NCBI GenBank assembly: GCA_945865695.1
Contig: CAMBFX010000007.1
Coordinates: forward strand, 1-42,715
DNA: 42,715 nucleotides
Reading direction: 5' to 3'
From: Chryseobacterium gleum
GTDB lineage: Bacteria; Bacteroidota; Bacteroidia; Flavobacteriales_D; UBA2798
In this document: one piece after another, positions 19,315 through 27,622 of the stretch
Layout of the letters: each line of letters begins with the position of its first letter
Numbering within the stretch: the stretch's first letter is position 1
Made by a program: the position numbers and the translations under genes
The notes under the pieces: model-generated
Databases searched by the model: none
What the model saw: the letters and a program-made list of their open reading frames with translations, nothing else
What the model was told of the DNA's origin: nothing

Positions 19315-21593
19315 CAATATACAATTGTTACGGATCCGTGATAAATATCAGCATCAGATCCAGAATTTAAATCAATTACAAAAAAATAGGTGGAGGCTGG
19401 TAATTTTAACCCACCATTGGTTCCATCCCAAGGATTGGCATTAGAATAGCCTGTGGTTTTGTAAATTTTTTGTCCCCAACGATCATAAATATTTACTTCA
19501 CAATTGGGATAATTTTCTATTCTTGAAATTTGCCATGTATCATTTGTTCCGTCACCATTTGGTGTAATGGTATTTGGAGCAACAACTAATTGAGCAACAA
19601 CAATAGTTACTTCGTCTGTGGCAGTACAACCATTGGCAGTAACAGTTAGTAAATAGGTGGTCGTTGAATTAGGAGATGAAATAGGGTCAGAAATAGTTGG
19701 ATTGCTTAATGTAGAAGTGGGCGTCCAAGAAAAAGTTCCACCTGAAGTTCCCGAACCATTTAAAACGGTTGATTCACCGGGAGCAATCATTTGGTCATTT
19801 CCTGCATCCGCAATAATTTCAGCAACAGCAATATTTACAGAATTGGATGTTGATGGTAAAGCACAAGCATCATCACAATTGGCAATAACTGAAATTTGCG
19901 CATCATTTGGTAATGAAAAAGTATTCGAATTTGATGTTGTTGTGGCAATCGTTATTCCGTCAACTACCCAATCAAATGTTCCATTGGCTGTGCAATTTGT
20001 AGTTGCAGTTACCGTTACTTGTTCTCCTTGACAAATATCAGTTTCAGATGAAATAATTGTTGTGGTGGGAGTAAAAGGTAATAGAATAGTTAAATTAGTT
20101 TGTGCTGATTCATCTGTATTTATTGCAACACAAGCATCATTACTAATCACTAAGCAAGTGATGATATCTCCAGAAGACAAGCTTCCAGACGTAAAAATGG
20201 CATTTCCACTATTTTGAACAGATGCACCATTAACAAAAAATTCATAGTTGGTAGAAGCTCCGCCATTGGTAACAGTAGAAGTAAAAGTAATCGCATCACC
20301 CGTACAGGCTGGATTTGGTGATTGGGACATAGTAACTACAGGTGTTAGGTTGGGTGGATTTTCAGTCACAATTGTTTGGGAAATTAAATAAGTACAACCA
20401 CCAGCATCGGTAACAAGTATTTCATAAGTACCCGCAGCTAAATTGGAAAATACAGCTGAGCTTTGAGAAACACCACCATTCAAAGAATATTGAAAAGGGG
20501 CTGTTCCGTTCCCTACAATTACGGTAATTTCTCCTGTATTTTCTCCGCAATCCGAAGGAACAATTGTTGTGGTTACATTTGAAATTCCCGAAGCATTGGT
20601 AATTTCTGCAATCACAGTATCAGAACAAGTTAATTGATCAGAAATAATGATAGTGTAATTACCTGCAGGCAAATTAGAAAATGAATTCGAAGCTTGAGTT
20701 CCACCACCAACTAATAAATAGGAATAAGCAGGATTTCCTCCTGTTGTATTTACAATTTGTATTGTTCCATCATTTCCATTGCAAGTTGCGGGTGTAATAT
20801 TTGCAGTTGAATTTTCTGGTCCATTATTTTGATTCACCAAATCTTCAGTAAAAAACAAACATCCATTTGCATCTTTCACTACTAGCGAATGTATTCCAGC
20901 CGATAATGAAGTGAAATTGGTAGCGGCTTGAAAATTTCCTCCATCCAATGAAAAAGTATAAGAAGATTGTCCGCCATCCACAGAATTCACAATAAAAGTT
21001 CCATCATTTGCACCGCATTCTGAAGGCGTTGTTGAAGTTAAAATTGTTGGATCTACAGCTGCACCACTTACTTCAATATTGAAATCACATTCGGCAGAAT
21101 TAGTAATTCCTGTACCTGATAAATCTCCATTAATTTGAATATAATAAGTGGTATTTGGAAGTAATCCTGTGGCGTTTAATGTAAAATCTGTAGAAGTACC
21201 AACTTCACAATTAGAAACTGAAGTATAAGTTGATTCATCACAAGGGGTTCCCGCTTGAATAACTACAGCTTGTAAATCGGTGTCATATCCAGTTCCAATA
21301 AAACAAGAAATGTTTGAAATTATTACATCAGCACTTCCTCCAACAGAGTTGGTGAGAAAAGAAAACCAAATGGTGCGGTTAATGTCATAACAAAAATTTC
21401 CGGTAGCATTGGGGCCATCTGCACATCCTGGACAAATTTCCGTTCCAGCAGCAAAAGTAGTTCCGCTGAAAGTGGTATTGGGGCAAATATTTTGAGCATT
21501 CGAACAATCGTCATTGGTAGTTTGCGCTACTGATGATAAAATGGAAAAAAAACTCAAAAAAAGAAGACTAAGAAAATTTAAAAATCTCTTCAT
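19314..21593 (-). CDS. Secreted adhesin-like protein with SprB-like/Ig-like repeats and CHU_C (T9SS type B) C-terminal domain
   Basis: ORF 19314..21626; start at ATG 21593 (MKRFLNFLSLLFLSFFSILSSVAQ). Three 2-Cys SprB-like repeats; C-terminus 'LVVAPNTITPNGDGTNDTWQISRIENYPNCEVNIYDRWGQKIYKTTGYSNANPWDGT..LPASTYFFVIDLNSGSDADIYHGSVTIVY'. Confidence 0.9.
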   Translation of the reverse strand: MKRFLNFLSLLFLSFFSILSSVAQTTNDDCSNAQNICPNTTFSGTTFAAGTEICPGCADGPNATGNFCYDINRTIWFSFLTNSVGGSADVIISNISCFIGTGYDTDLQAVVIQAGTPCDESTYTSVSNCEVGTSTDFTLNATGLLPNTTYYIQINGDLSGTGITNSAECDFNIEVSGAAVDPTILTSTTPSECGANDGTFIVNSVDGGQSSYTFSLDGGNFQAATNFTSLSAGIHSLVVKDANGCLFFTEDLVNQNNGPENSTANITPATCNGNDGTIQIVNTTGGNPAYSYLLVGGGTQASNSFSNLPAGNYTIIISDQLTCSDTVIAEITNASGISNVTTTIVPSDCGENTGEITVIVGNGTAPFQYSLNGGVSQSSAVFSNLAAGTYEILVTDAGGCTYLISQTIVTENPPNLTPVVTMSQSPNPACTGDAITFTSTVTNGGASTNYEFFVNGASVQNSGNAIFTSGSLSSGDIITCLVISNDACVAINTDESAQTNLTILLPFTPTTTIISSETDICQGEQVTVTATTNCTANGTFDWVVDGITIATTTSNSNTFSLPNDAQISVIANCDDACALPSTSNSVNIAVAEIIADAGNDQMIAPGESTVLNGSGTSGGTFSWTPTSTLSNPTISDPISSPNSTTTYLLTVTANGCTATDEVTIVVAQLVVAPNTITPNGDGTNDTWQISRIENYPNCEVNIYDRWGQKIYKTTGYSNANPWDGTNGGLKLPASTYFFVIDLNSGSDADIYHGSVTIVY

Positions 21594-21778
21594 ACCTATC
21601 CACGTCAAGGGCTTAAAGTTAGCCAAATATTTCAGAATAAACTCATTCGAGTGATGAAATGATGTTTTTTTTATTTGGATAAAAGATTAGCGATGACCAT
21701 CTTAATTACTTATTTTTGAACGCTAAATAAATTTGGTACAATTCATGCTTTGCGTGATATAATAACAATTACATTTTT

Positions 21779-24700
21779 ATGAAAAAGATTTACATTTTAT
21801 TTCTGGCTTCATTTTGCCAGCTTATTTTGACAGACTCTAAAGCACAATTCATCAAATACGAAGATGATTCTGGATGGAAAATGGGTTTCAATTTATCGGG
21901 TAATTGGCAACAATCCGATATGAAAGCAAAAGCTGGACTTGGCTTTGGTTTCACCTTAGGAAATGCCCTATCACAAAAACCAGGCAAATTTTTTGCTTGG
22001 GATTGGGCCTACCGATATCAAGCTGGTTGGAATTATGGTTATGATGTAAATCGGGATACCAATTTTGTTACGGGCCCATTTGGTGGGAATAATACTACTT
22101 CACCCGAACTTAATTTTTACAAAGATAGTCTAGGTTTTATCCATAGAAATTACCGCGTCAATGTTCAAGAGCATAATCTTGAATTGATTTTAACTTTAAA
22201 TAAATTAAGAGAGAGAACGGGAATTGTATTGTATGCATGGGGTGGTTTAGGATTTGTAGGATATAAAGTAAATACCAATCAAATAGATGAATTTGGTTTC
22301 AGTGGCGGTACTTATAACTATTCTAATTTGGATTCAGGTGCAGTAACTCAAGCAGATTTGAATTTTTTATGGGATAACACCTATGAAACAAATGCACTAA
22401 ACAATGAAAATACGAGAGAATGGAAAATTTTACCATCAGCAGGTATTGGATTAGGTTATCAATTCTCACCTTATTTTACCATGGGTTGGGAACATAAAGT
22501 GACTTTTGCTATGAATGATTATATTGATGGAAAAATTTCATCTGTAGAAAATCATTCGGGAGGAACGCCTACTAACGATAGATTCCACTATACTGGAATT
22601 TATTTTCGATTCCATTTGATGCGAGCTACAGGTTATGTAAACAACAATAACAATAACTATAACTATAATTATAATACCAACACAAACACTAATACAAATA
22701 CAACAACAAACATCACGAATACTACACCTGTAGAAAAACCGAGACCAATTGTTGATTTTACTAATCCAACGCCTTCATATGTTACTGTAAATAATCAAGT
22801 ATATAATGTAATGGCTAATGTTTATAATGTAGATAATTCTTCTAACATTACTTTTAAACATAATGGAATAGAAAGTACATCATTTGCCTATAGCACCATT
22901 TCAAAAGAATTTCAAAGCCAAGTTATTTTGCAGCCGGGAAATAATATTTTTGAAATCAGAGCAGTAAATTCAGAAGGATATGACTATGAATCAAGAATTG
23001 TAATTTACGAAATTCCATTCGTTTCTACAGCTATACCTCCAGTGGTAACGATTACTAATCCTCCCTATTCACCTTATAACTCATCATCCAATACTTTTAA
23101 TGTAACAGCGACTATTTTAAATATTGATAATTATTCTGCTATTACTCATAAGGTGAATGGCGTTTTAAATAATGGATTTACTTATAACGTAACCACCAAA
23201 AGTTTCTCTAATTTAATTACACTTAATCAAGGAAACAACACCATTGAAATTAAAGCAACCAATGCTGCAGGTCAAGATGTAAAGTATGCAACAATTGTTT
23301 ATCAGCCAGTGCAAGTTCAATTGCCTCCGGTGGTAACTATTACCAATCCGGCTTTAAACCCGTATACCGTTTCTGTAAATAGCACAACCGTTGAAGCAAG
23401 TGTTTTAAATGTTGCTTCTGCTAATGATATAACATTGAGAATTAATGGAGCTTTAACCAGTGCTTTTACTTATAATGCTAGCACCAAACAAATGGTTATT
23501 GTTTCTAATTTAGTTGAAGGTGCCAATATTTTTGAAATCACAGGGACAAATGCAGTTGGAGCGGATTCAAAAAACACTACTATCATCTATGTAAAACCTC
23601 AAACTGAATTGCCTCCTGTGGTTACTTATGTTGATCCAACAAATAATCCACATTCAATAACTGTGAATTCTAAATTAGTAAAAGCAACAGTTTTAAATGT
23701 GGCTGCGGCATCAAATATTACAATAACGTTGAATGGAAATCCGGTAACTAATTTCAACTTTAATTCAGCAACAAAATTGATTAGTTTTACTGCCTCAAAT
23801 TTAGCATTTGGTTCTAATGTGGTTAATATTACTGGAACAAATAATGTAGGAACCGATACAGAGGCCACTACCATTATTTATGAAAAGCCAAATGTAAATC
23901 CACTGCCCATAGTTACCATTACAAATCCAGCGCAAAATCCATATAATTCAAGTGTGGCTAATGTAACCATCGTTGCTTCTATTTTACATGTCAATGGAGC
24001 ATCAGATGTTACATTTAAATTGAACGGGACTTTAAATTCAAACTTCAGTTATGATCCCACAACGGATATTTTTACAAGTAATATCACTTTATTAGACGGA
24101 AATAACACTATTGAAATTAAAGGAATCAATACGGTAGGGTCAGATACAGAAACAGCAACACTAATTTATACTAAGCCTTGTGATATTCCAACATTTAGTT
24201 TATTACAGCCATCGTCATCAACTTATAATACCTCTATAAATACACAAATTATTTTAGTAGTTGCCAATCATGTGAATAATCAATCACAAATTGATTTGAA
24301 GGTAAACGGAGTTGTTTCTTCTTTTAGTTTTGATCCAGCAACACATGTAATTACTGCAACGGCCAATTTGGTAGATGGAGATAATAATGTAACCATCACC
24401 GCAAATACTTCTTGTGGAACTGCAGTTTTACCAATGAATATTAGGTACACAAGACCTGTTCAACCACCAGTTGTAACCATTACCGATCCTTCTACTAATC
24501 CATATACAACTACAAACGCAACACATAATGTATTTGCAACGATTCAATATGTTAGCTCGGCATCCAATATAACTTTTAGAATTAACGGAGTAGCTTCATC
24601 TAATTTTACTTTTAACTCTTCTTCTACGCAATTTCAATCTAATGTTAGTTTAATTGCAGGTGCAAACGTGATTGAAATTACCGGAACAAACAATGATGGA

Positions 24701-27388
24701 GTAGATAGTAAAACAACCACTATAATTTATCAAGCGCCAACTGCAGTATGTTTAAATCCAGTAATTGCTTTATCTACGCCATCAGGAAACAATACCGTTT
24801 CTACCATTGGAAATGTGGGCGTAATTGCATTAATTCAAAATATTTCAGCAAATTCAAATATTGTTTTCAAACAAAACGGCACTGTAAAAACTACGACTTA
24901 TGATTTAGCTACTGGATTGATGAATGCAGGAATTACCTTAAGTGACGGGAATAATAATTTTGAAATTATTGCGACTAATGATTGTGGTGTGACAAATTAT
25001 AATTTTAGTATAACTTATAATCGTCCGTTAGTTCCACCAGTGGTAACTATTACTATTCCATCTCAAAACCCGTACACTTCATTAACGGCAAATACAATAA
25101 TTAACGCAACTGTATTACATGTGAACTCTTCTTCAAATATTACATTCACTATTAATGGAACACCATCAACTGGATTTACTTATAATTCAAATACCAGTCA
25201 ATTTGTTTCTAATTCCATTACTTTAAATACTGGTAATAATACATTTGTTATTACGGGCACTAATAATGATGGAACTGATAGCGAATCAACTGTAATTATT
25301 TATCAACCTTGTTTGGCGCCTGATGTGACTATATTAGAAAATGCACTTAATACCAATACAAATAATAATGCAACATCTCCATTCAGTTTCTCTGCGACTA
25401 CAACCAATGTTACTATTTCAAATGAACTTTCTTTAACACAGAATGGCGTACAAATTCCATTTATATTTTCTAATGGAAATGTTACTGCAACCATTAATTT
25501 AGTGAATGGTTCGAATGTGATTGTTTTGACTGCAACGAATGCATGTGGTACAGATTCTGAAACTAAAACTGTTCCCTACCAAGGTTGTTTAGCGCCATTG
25601 ATTGTTTTTGGCCATCCAGGCACTACAGGAACGATTGAAACAACAGCTCCTTATTTATTTGAGGCAGCACTTACTAATATGCCAAATAATGGAACGATTA
25701 TTTTAAAGCATAATGGAAATACAGTTTCAGGTAGCAATTTTTTAAATGGTACTTTGTCTGCTAGCATAACATTAGTTCCAGGTTTAAATACCTTTTTATT
25801 AAAAGTGATTAATCCTTGTGGAACTGCTACAGAAACCACAAGTGTTACTTTACAACAATGTAATGTGCCCAATGTAACCATTAGTTCTCCATCGAACGGT
25901 TCAACAGTTACAACTAATTCAGTTAATGTTAGCGCTTCAATCACCAATGTTGCTGATGTTTCCGATATCCAAGCAACTGTAAACAATACAACGGTTGTTG
26001 GCAGCTTTTCAAATGGTAATTATTCATTTACCGCTAATCTAGTTGATGGAGCAAACGTAATTTCAATTTCTGCGCAAACAGATTGTGGAAGTGACGCTCA
26101 AACGGTAACTGTTAATGCAAATTTAGTTGTTACTCCTCCAGTAGATCCAATGATTACTATTTGTCATACACCTCCAGGAAATCCGAATAACAAACAAACA
26201 TTGACGATTCCACAATCAGCATGGGCGGCTCACGAGGCACATGGCGATGTACTAGGAGAATGTGTTGAGGTAGTTCCTCCAGTAGATCCAATGATTACTA
26301 TTTGTCACACACCTCCAGGAAATCCGAATAACAAACAAACGTTAACGATACCACAATCAGCATGGGCAGCTCACGAGGCACATGGCGATGTATTAGGAGA
26401 ATGTCTTGAGGTAGTTCCACCAGTAGATCCAATGATTACTATTTGTCACACACCTCCAGGAAATCCAAATAACACACAAACGTTAACGATACCACAATCA
26501 GCATGGGCGGCTCACGAGGCACATGGCGATGTTTTAGGAGAATGTGTTGAGGTTCCACCGACAGATCCTGAAATTACGATTTGCCATCACCAAGGAAATT
26601 CTGGCAATACACAAACGATGACCATCCTTCAATCACAATGGGCTTCACATCAGGCACACGGTGATGAGTTGGGAGAATGCGCTCCAGTGATTGAAGAAAA
26701 GAAAATTAAGATTTGCCATATTCCTCCAGGGAACGAAGGTAATCCGCAGACAATTGAAATTCCTGAATCGGCTTGGGCAGCACACGAAGCGCATGGCGAT
26801 GTATTAGGAGAATGTGTTGATTCTGGAAACGGAAACGGAAATGGAAACGGAAATGGAAAGAGTGGAGATTCTTCTGAAGAAGATGCTAAGAAAAAGGCAG
26901 CTGAAGTTGAAGCTAAACGTAAGGCGGAAGCAAAACTAAAAGCAGAGGAAGATGCAAAGAAAAAGGCAGCCGAAGAAGAATCTAGACGTAAGGCAAAAGA
27001 AGAAGCAGATAAAAAGGCGGGAGATGCTAAATTAAAAGCTGATGAAACTAAGCGTAAAGCAGCTGAAGAGGAAGCCAAACGTAAAGCGCAAGAAGATGCT
27101 AATAAAAGAGCAGCTGAAGTAGAAGCAAAACGAAAAGCCGATGAAGAAGCAAGTAAAAAGGCTAAAGAAGAGGCTGATCGTAATGAAGCAGAAAACGAAT
27201 CAAAGCGCAAAGCAGAAAACGAAGCTAAGTTAAAAATTGAGAGAGAGAACAAACTTAAATCTGAGGAAGAAAAGAAGAAAAAGGAAGAGGAAAGTAAAAA
27301 AGCGGAGGAAAATACGAAGACCGAAGAAAATAAAAAGGAAGAAGAGGATAAAAAAACGGGTCCAAAAGTCGGAATAAAACCTCGATAA
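21779..27388 (+). CDS. 1869-aa mosaic surface/envelope protein: N-terminal barrel-like domain, Asn/Thr/Tyr linker, 12 Ig-like repeats, five CH/HGD repeats, GN linker, Lys/Glu/Ala coiled coil
   Basis: Signal peptide MKKIYILFLASFCQLILTDSKAQ; barrel-like 'SAGIGLGYQFSPYFTMGWEHKVTFAMNDY..HYTGIYFRFHLMRATG'; repeats 'PPVVTITNP..NPY..N.TFRINGV..NFTYN..GNNTIEITGTN..G.D..TTIIYQ'; five 'ITICHTPPGNPNNKQTLTIPQSAWAAHEAHGDVLGEC'; TolA-like KKKAAEVEAKRKAEAK tail. Confidence 0.9.
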   Translation: MKKIYILFLASFCQLILTDSKAQFIKYEDDSGWKMGFNLSGNWQQSDMKAKAGLGFGFTLGNALSQKPGKFFAWDWAYRYQAGWNYGYDVNRDTNFVTGPFGGNNTTSPELNFYKDSLGFIHRNYRVNVQEHNLELILTLNKLRERTGIVLYAWGGLGFVGYKVNTNQIDEFGFSGGTYNYSNLDSGAVTQADLNFLWDNTYETNALNNENTREWKILPSAGIGLGYQFSPYFTMGWEHKVTFAMNDYIDGKISSVENHSGGTPTNDRFHYTGIYFRFHLMRATGYVNNNNNNYNYNYNTNTNTNTNTTTNITNTTPVEKPRPIVDFTNPTPSYVTVNNQVYNVMANVYNVDNSSNITFKHNGIESTSFAYSTISKEFQSQVILQPGNNIFEIRAVNSEGYDYESRIVIYEIPFVSTAIPPVVTITNPPYSPYNSSSNTFNVTATILNIDNYSAITHKVNGVLNNGFTYNVTTKSFSNLITLNQGNNTIEIKATNAAGQDVKYATIVYQPVQVQLPPVVTITNPALNPYTVSVNSTTVEASVLNVASANDITLRINGALTSAFTYNASTKQMVIVSNLVEGANIFEITGTNAVGADSKNTTIIYVKPQTELPPVVTYVDPTNNPHSITVNSKLVKATVLNVAAASNITITLNGNPVTNFNFNSATKLISFTASNLAFGSNVVNITGTNNVGTDTEATTIIYEKPNVNPLPIVTITNPAQNPYNSSVANVTIVASILHVNGASDVTFKLNGTLNSNFSYDPTTDIFTSNITLLDGNNTIEIKGINTVGSDTETATLIYTKPCDIPTFSLLQPSSSTYNTSINTQIILVVANHVNNQSQIDLKVNGVVSSFSFDPATHVITATANLVDGDNNVTITANTSCGTAVLPMNIRYTRPVQPPVVTITDPSTNPYTTTNATHNVFATIQYVSSASNITFRINGVASSNFTFNSSSTQFQSNVSLIAGANVIEITGTNNDGVDSKTTTIIYQAPTAVCLNPVIALSTPSGNNTVSTIGNVGVIALIQNISANSNIVFKQNGTVKTTTYDLATGLMNAGITLSDGNNNFEIIATNDCGVTNYNFSITYNRPLVPPVVTITIPSQNPYTSLTANTIINATVLHVNSSSNITFTINGTPSTGFTYNSNTSQFVSNSITLNTGNNTFVITGTNNDGTDSESTVIIYQPCLAPDVTILENALNTNTNNNATSPFSFSATTTNVTISNELSLTQNGVQIPFIFSNGNVTATINLVNGSNVIVLTATNACGTDSETKTVPYQGCLAPLIVFGHPGTTGTIETTAPYLFEAALTNMPNNGTIILKHNGNTVSGSNFLNGTLSASITLVPGLNTFLLKVINPCGTATETTSVTLQQCNVPNVTISSPSNGSTVTTNSVNVSASITNVADVSDIQATVNNTTVVGSFSNGNYSFTANLVDGANVISISAQTDCGSDAQTVTVNANLVVTPPVDPMITICHTPPGNPNNKQTLTIPQSAWAAHEAHGDVLGECVEVVPPVDPMITICHTPPGNPNNKQTLTIPQSAWAAHEAHGDVLGECLEVVPPVDPMITICHTPPGNPNNTQTLTIPQSAWAAHEAHGDVLGECVEVPPTDPEITICHHQGNSGNTQTMTILQSQWASHQAHGDELGECAPVIEEKKIKICHIPPGNEGNPQTIEIPESAWAAHEAHGDVLGECVDSGNGNGNGNGNGKSGDSSEEDAKKKAAEVEAKRKAEAKLKAEEDAKKKAAEEESRRKAKEEADKKAGDAKLKADETKRKAAEEEAKRKAQEDANKRAAEVEAKRKADEEASKKAKEEADRNEAENESKRKAENEAKLKIERENKLKSEEEKKKKEEESKKAEENTKTEENKKEEEDKKTGPKVGIKPR
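22639..22728 (+). repeat. Low-complexity Asn/Tyr/Thr linker (AAC/AAT/TAT/ACA codons)
   Basis: Encodes NNNNNYNYNYNTNTNTNTNTTTNITNTTP; near-microsatellite DNA. Confidence 0.85.
22736..26130 (+). repeat. Twelve tandem Ig-like repeats (~75-95 aa each) within the 1869-aa protein
   Basis: Recurring starts: PRPIVDFTNP, PPVVTITNP (x2), PPVVTYVDP, LPIVTITNP, IPTFSLLQP, PPVVTITDP, NPVIALSTP, PPVVTITIP, APDVTILEN, APLIVFGHP, VPNVTISSP. Confidence 0.88.
26135..26821 (+). repeat. Five tandem CH...HxxHGDxLGEC repeats; the first three are near-identical 141-bp units
   Basis: Units start at 26135, 26276, 26417 and 26555 (spacings 141, 141, 138 bp), plus a more divergent fifth unit from about 26694. Confidence 0.93.
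26825..26860 (+). repeat. (GGAAAY)n hexanucleotide repeat encoding GNGNGNGNGNGK
   Basis: ggaaacggaaacggaaatggaaacggaaatggaaag read directly. Confidence 0.9.
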
Positions 27389-27404
27389 TCCATTGAATGT
27401 CATT

Positions 27405-27433
27405 AAAAGGGTGGCAAAAAGTCACCCTTTTTT
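27405..27433 (+). terminator. Rho-independent terminator downstream of the 1869-aa gene
   Basis: AAAAGGGTG-gcaaaaagt-CACCCTTTT followed by a T run. Confidence 0.85.
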
Positions 27434-27622
27434 ATTTGATTTCATAGTTGTTTTTATACTATTTATTGAAATTATTTTAATAACACTCAATTGTTTCTTA
27501 TTTTCGCTTCCCGATTAAAATAATTGATAGTATGAAATAGCCATGTTGTAAACTTCCAAAAACACTAATGAATACATGATGGCGTATTCCATATGACCTT
27601 TAAAAAACAAAATTATAGACTT

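Noticed and set aside
21627-21778. A complete promoter in the divergent region between the 770-aa and 1869-aa genes
   Set aside because: TAAATTTG at 21728-21735 fits the -7 box, but no TTG is found at the expected spacing upstream, so not listed as a feature.
26650-27393. 247-aa minus-strand ORF rich in Ser/Phe/Ala
   Set aside because: Antisense of the Lys/Glu/Ala coiled-coil and repeat codons (AAG/GAA/GCA read backwards lack stops); compositional artefact.
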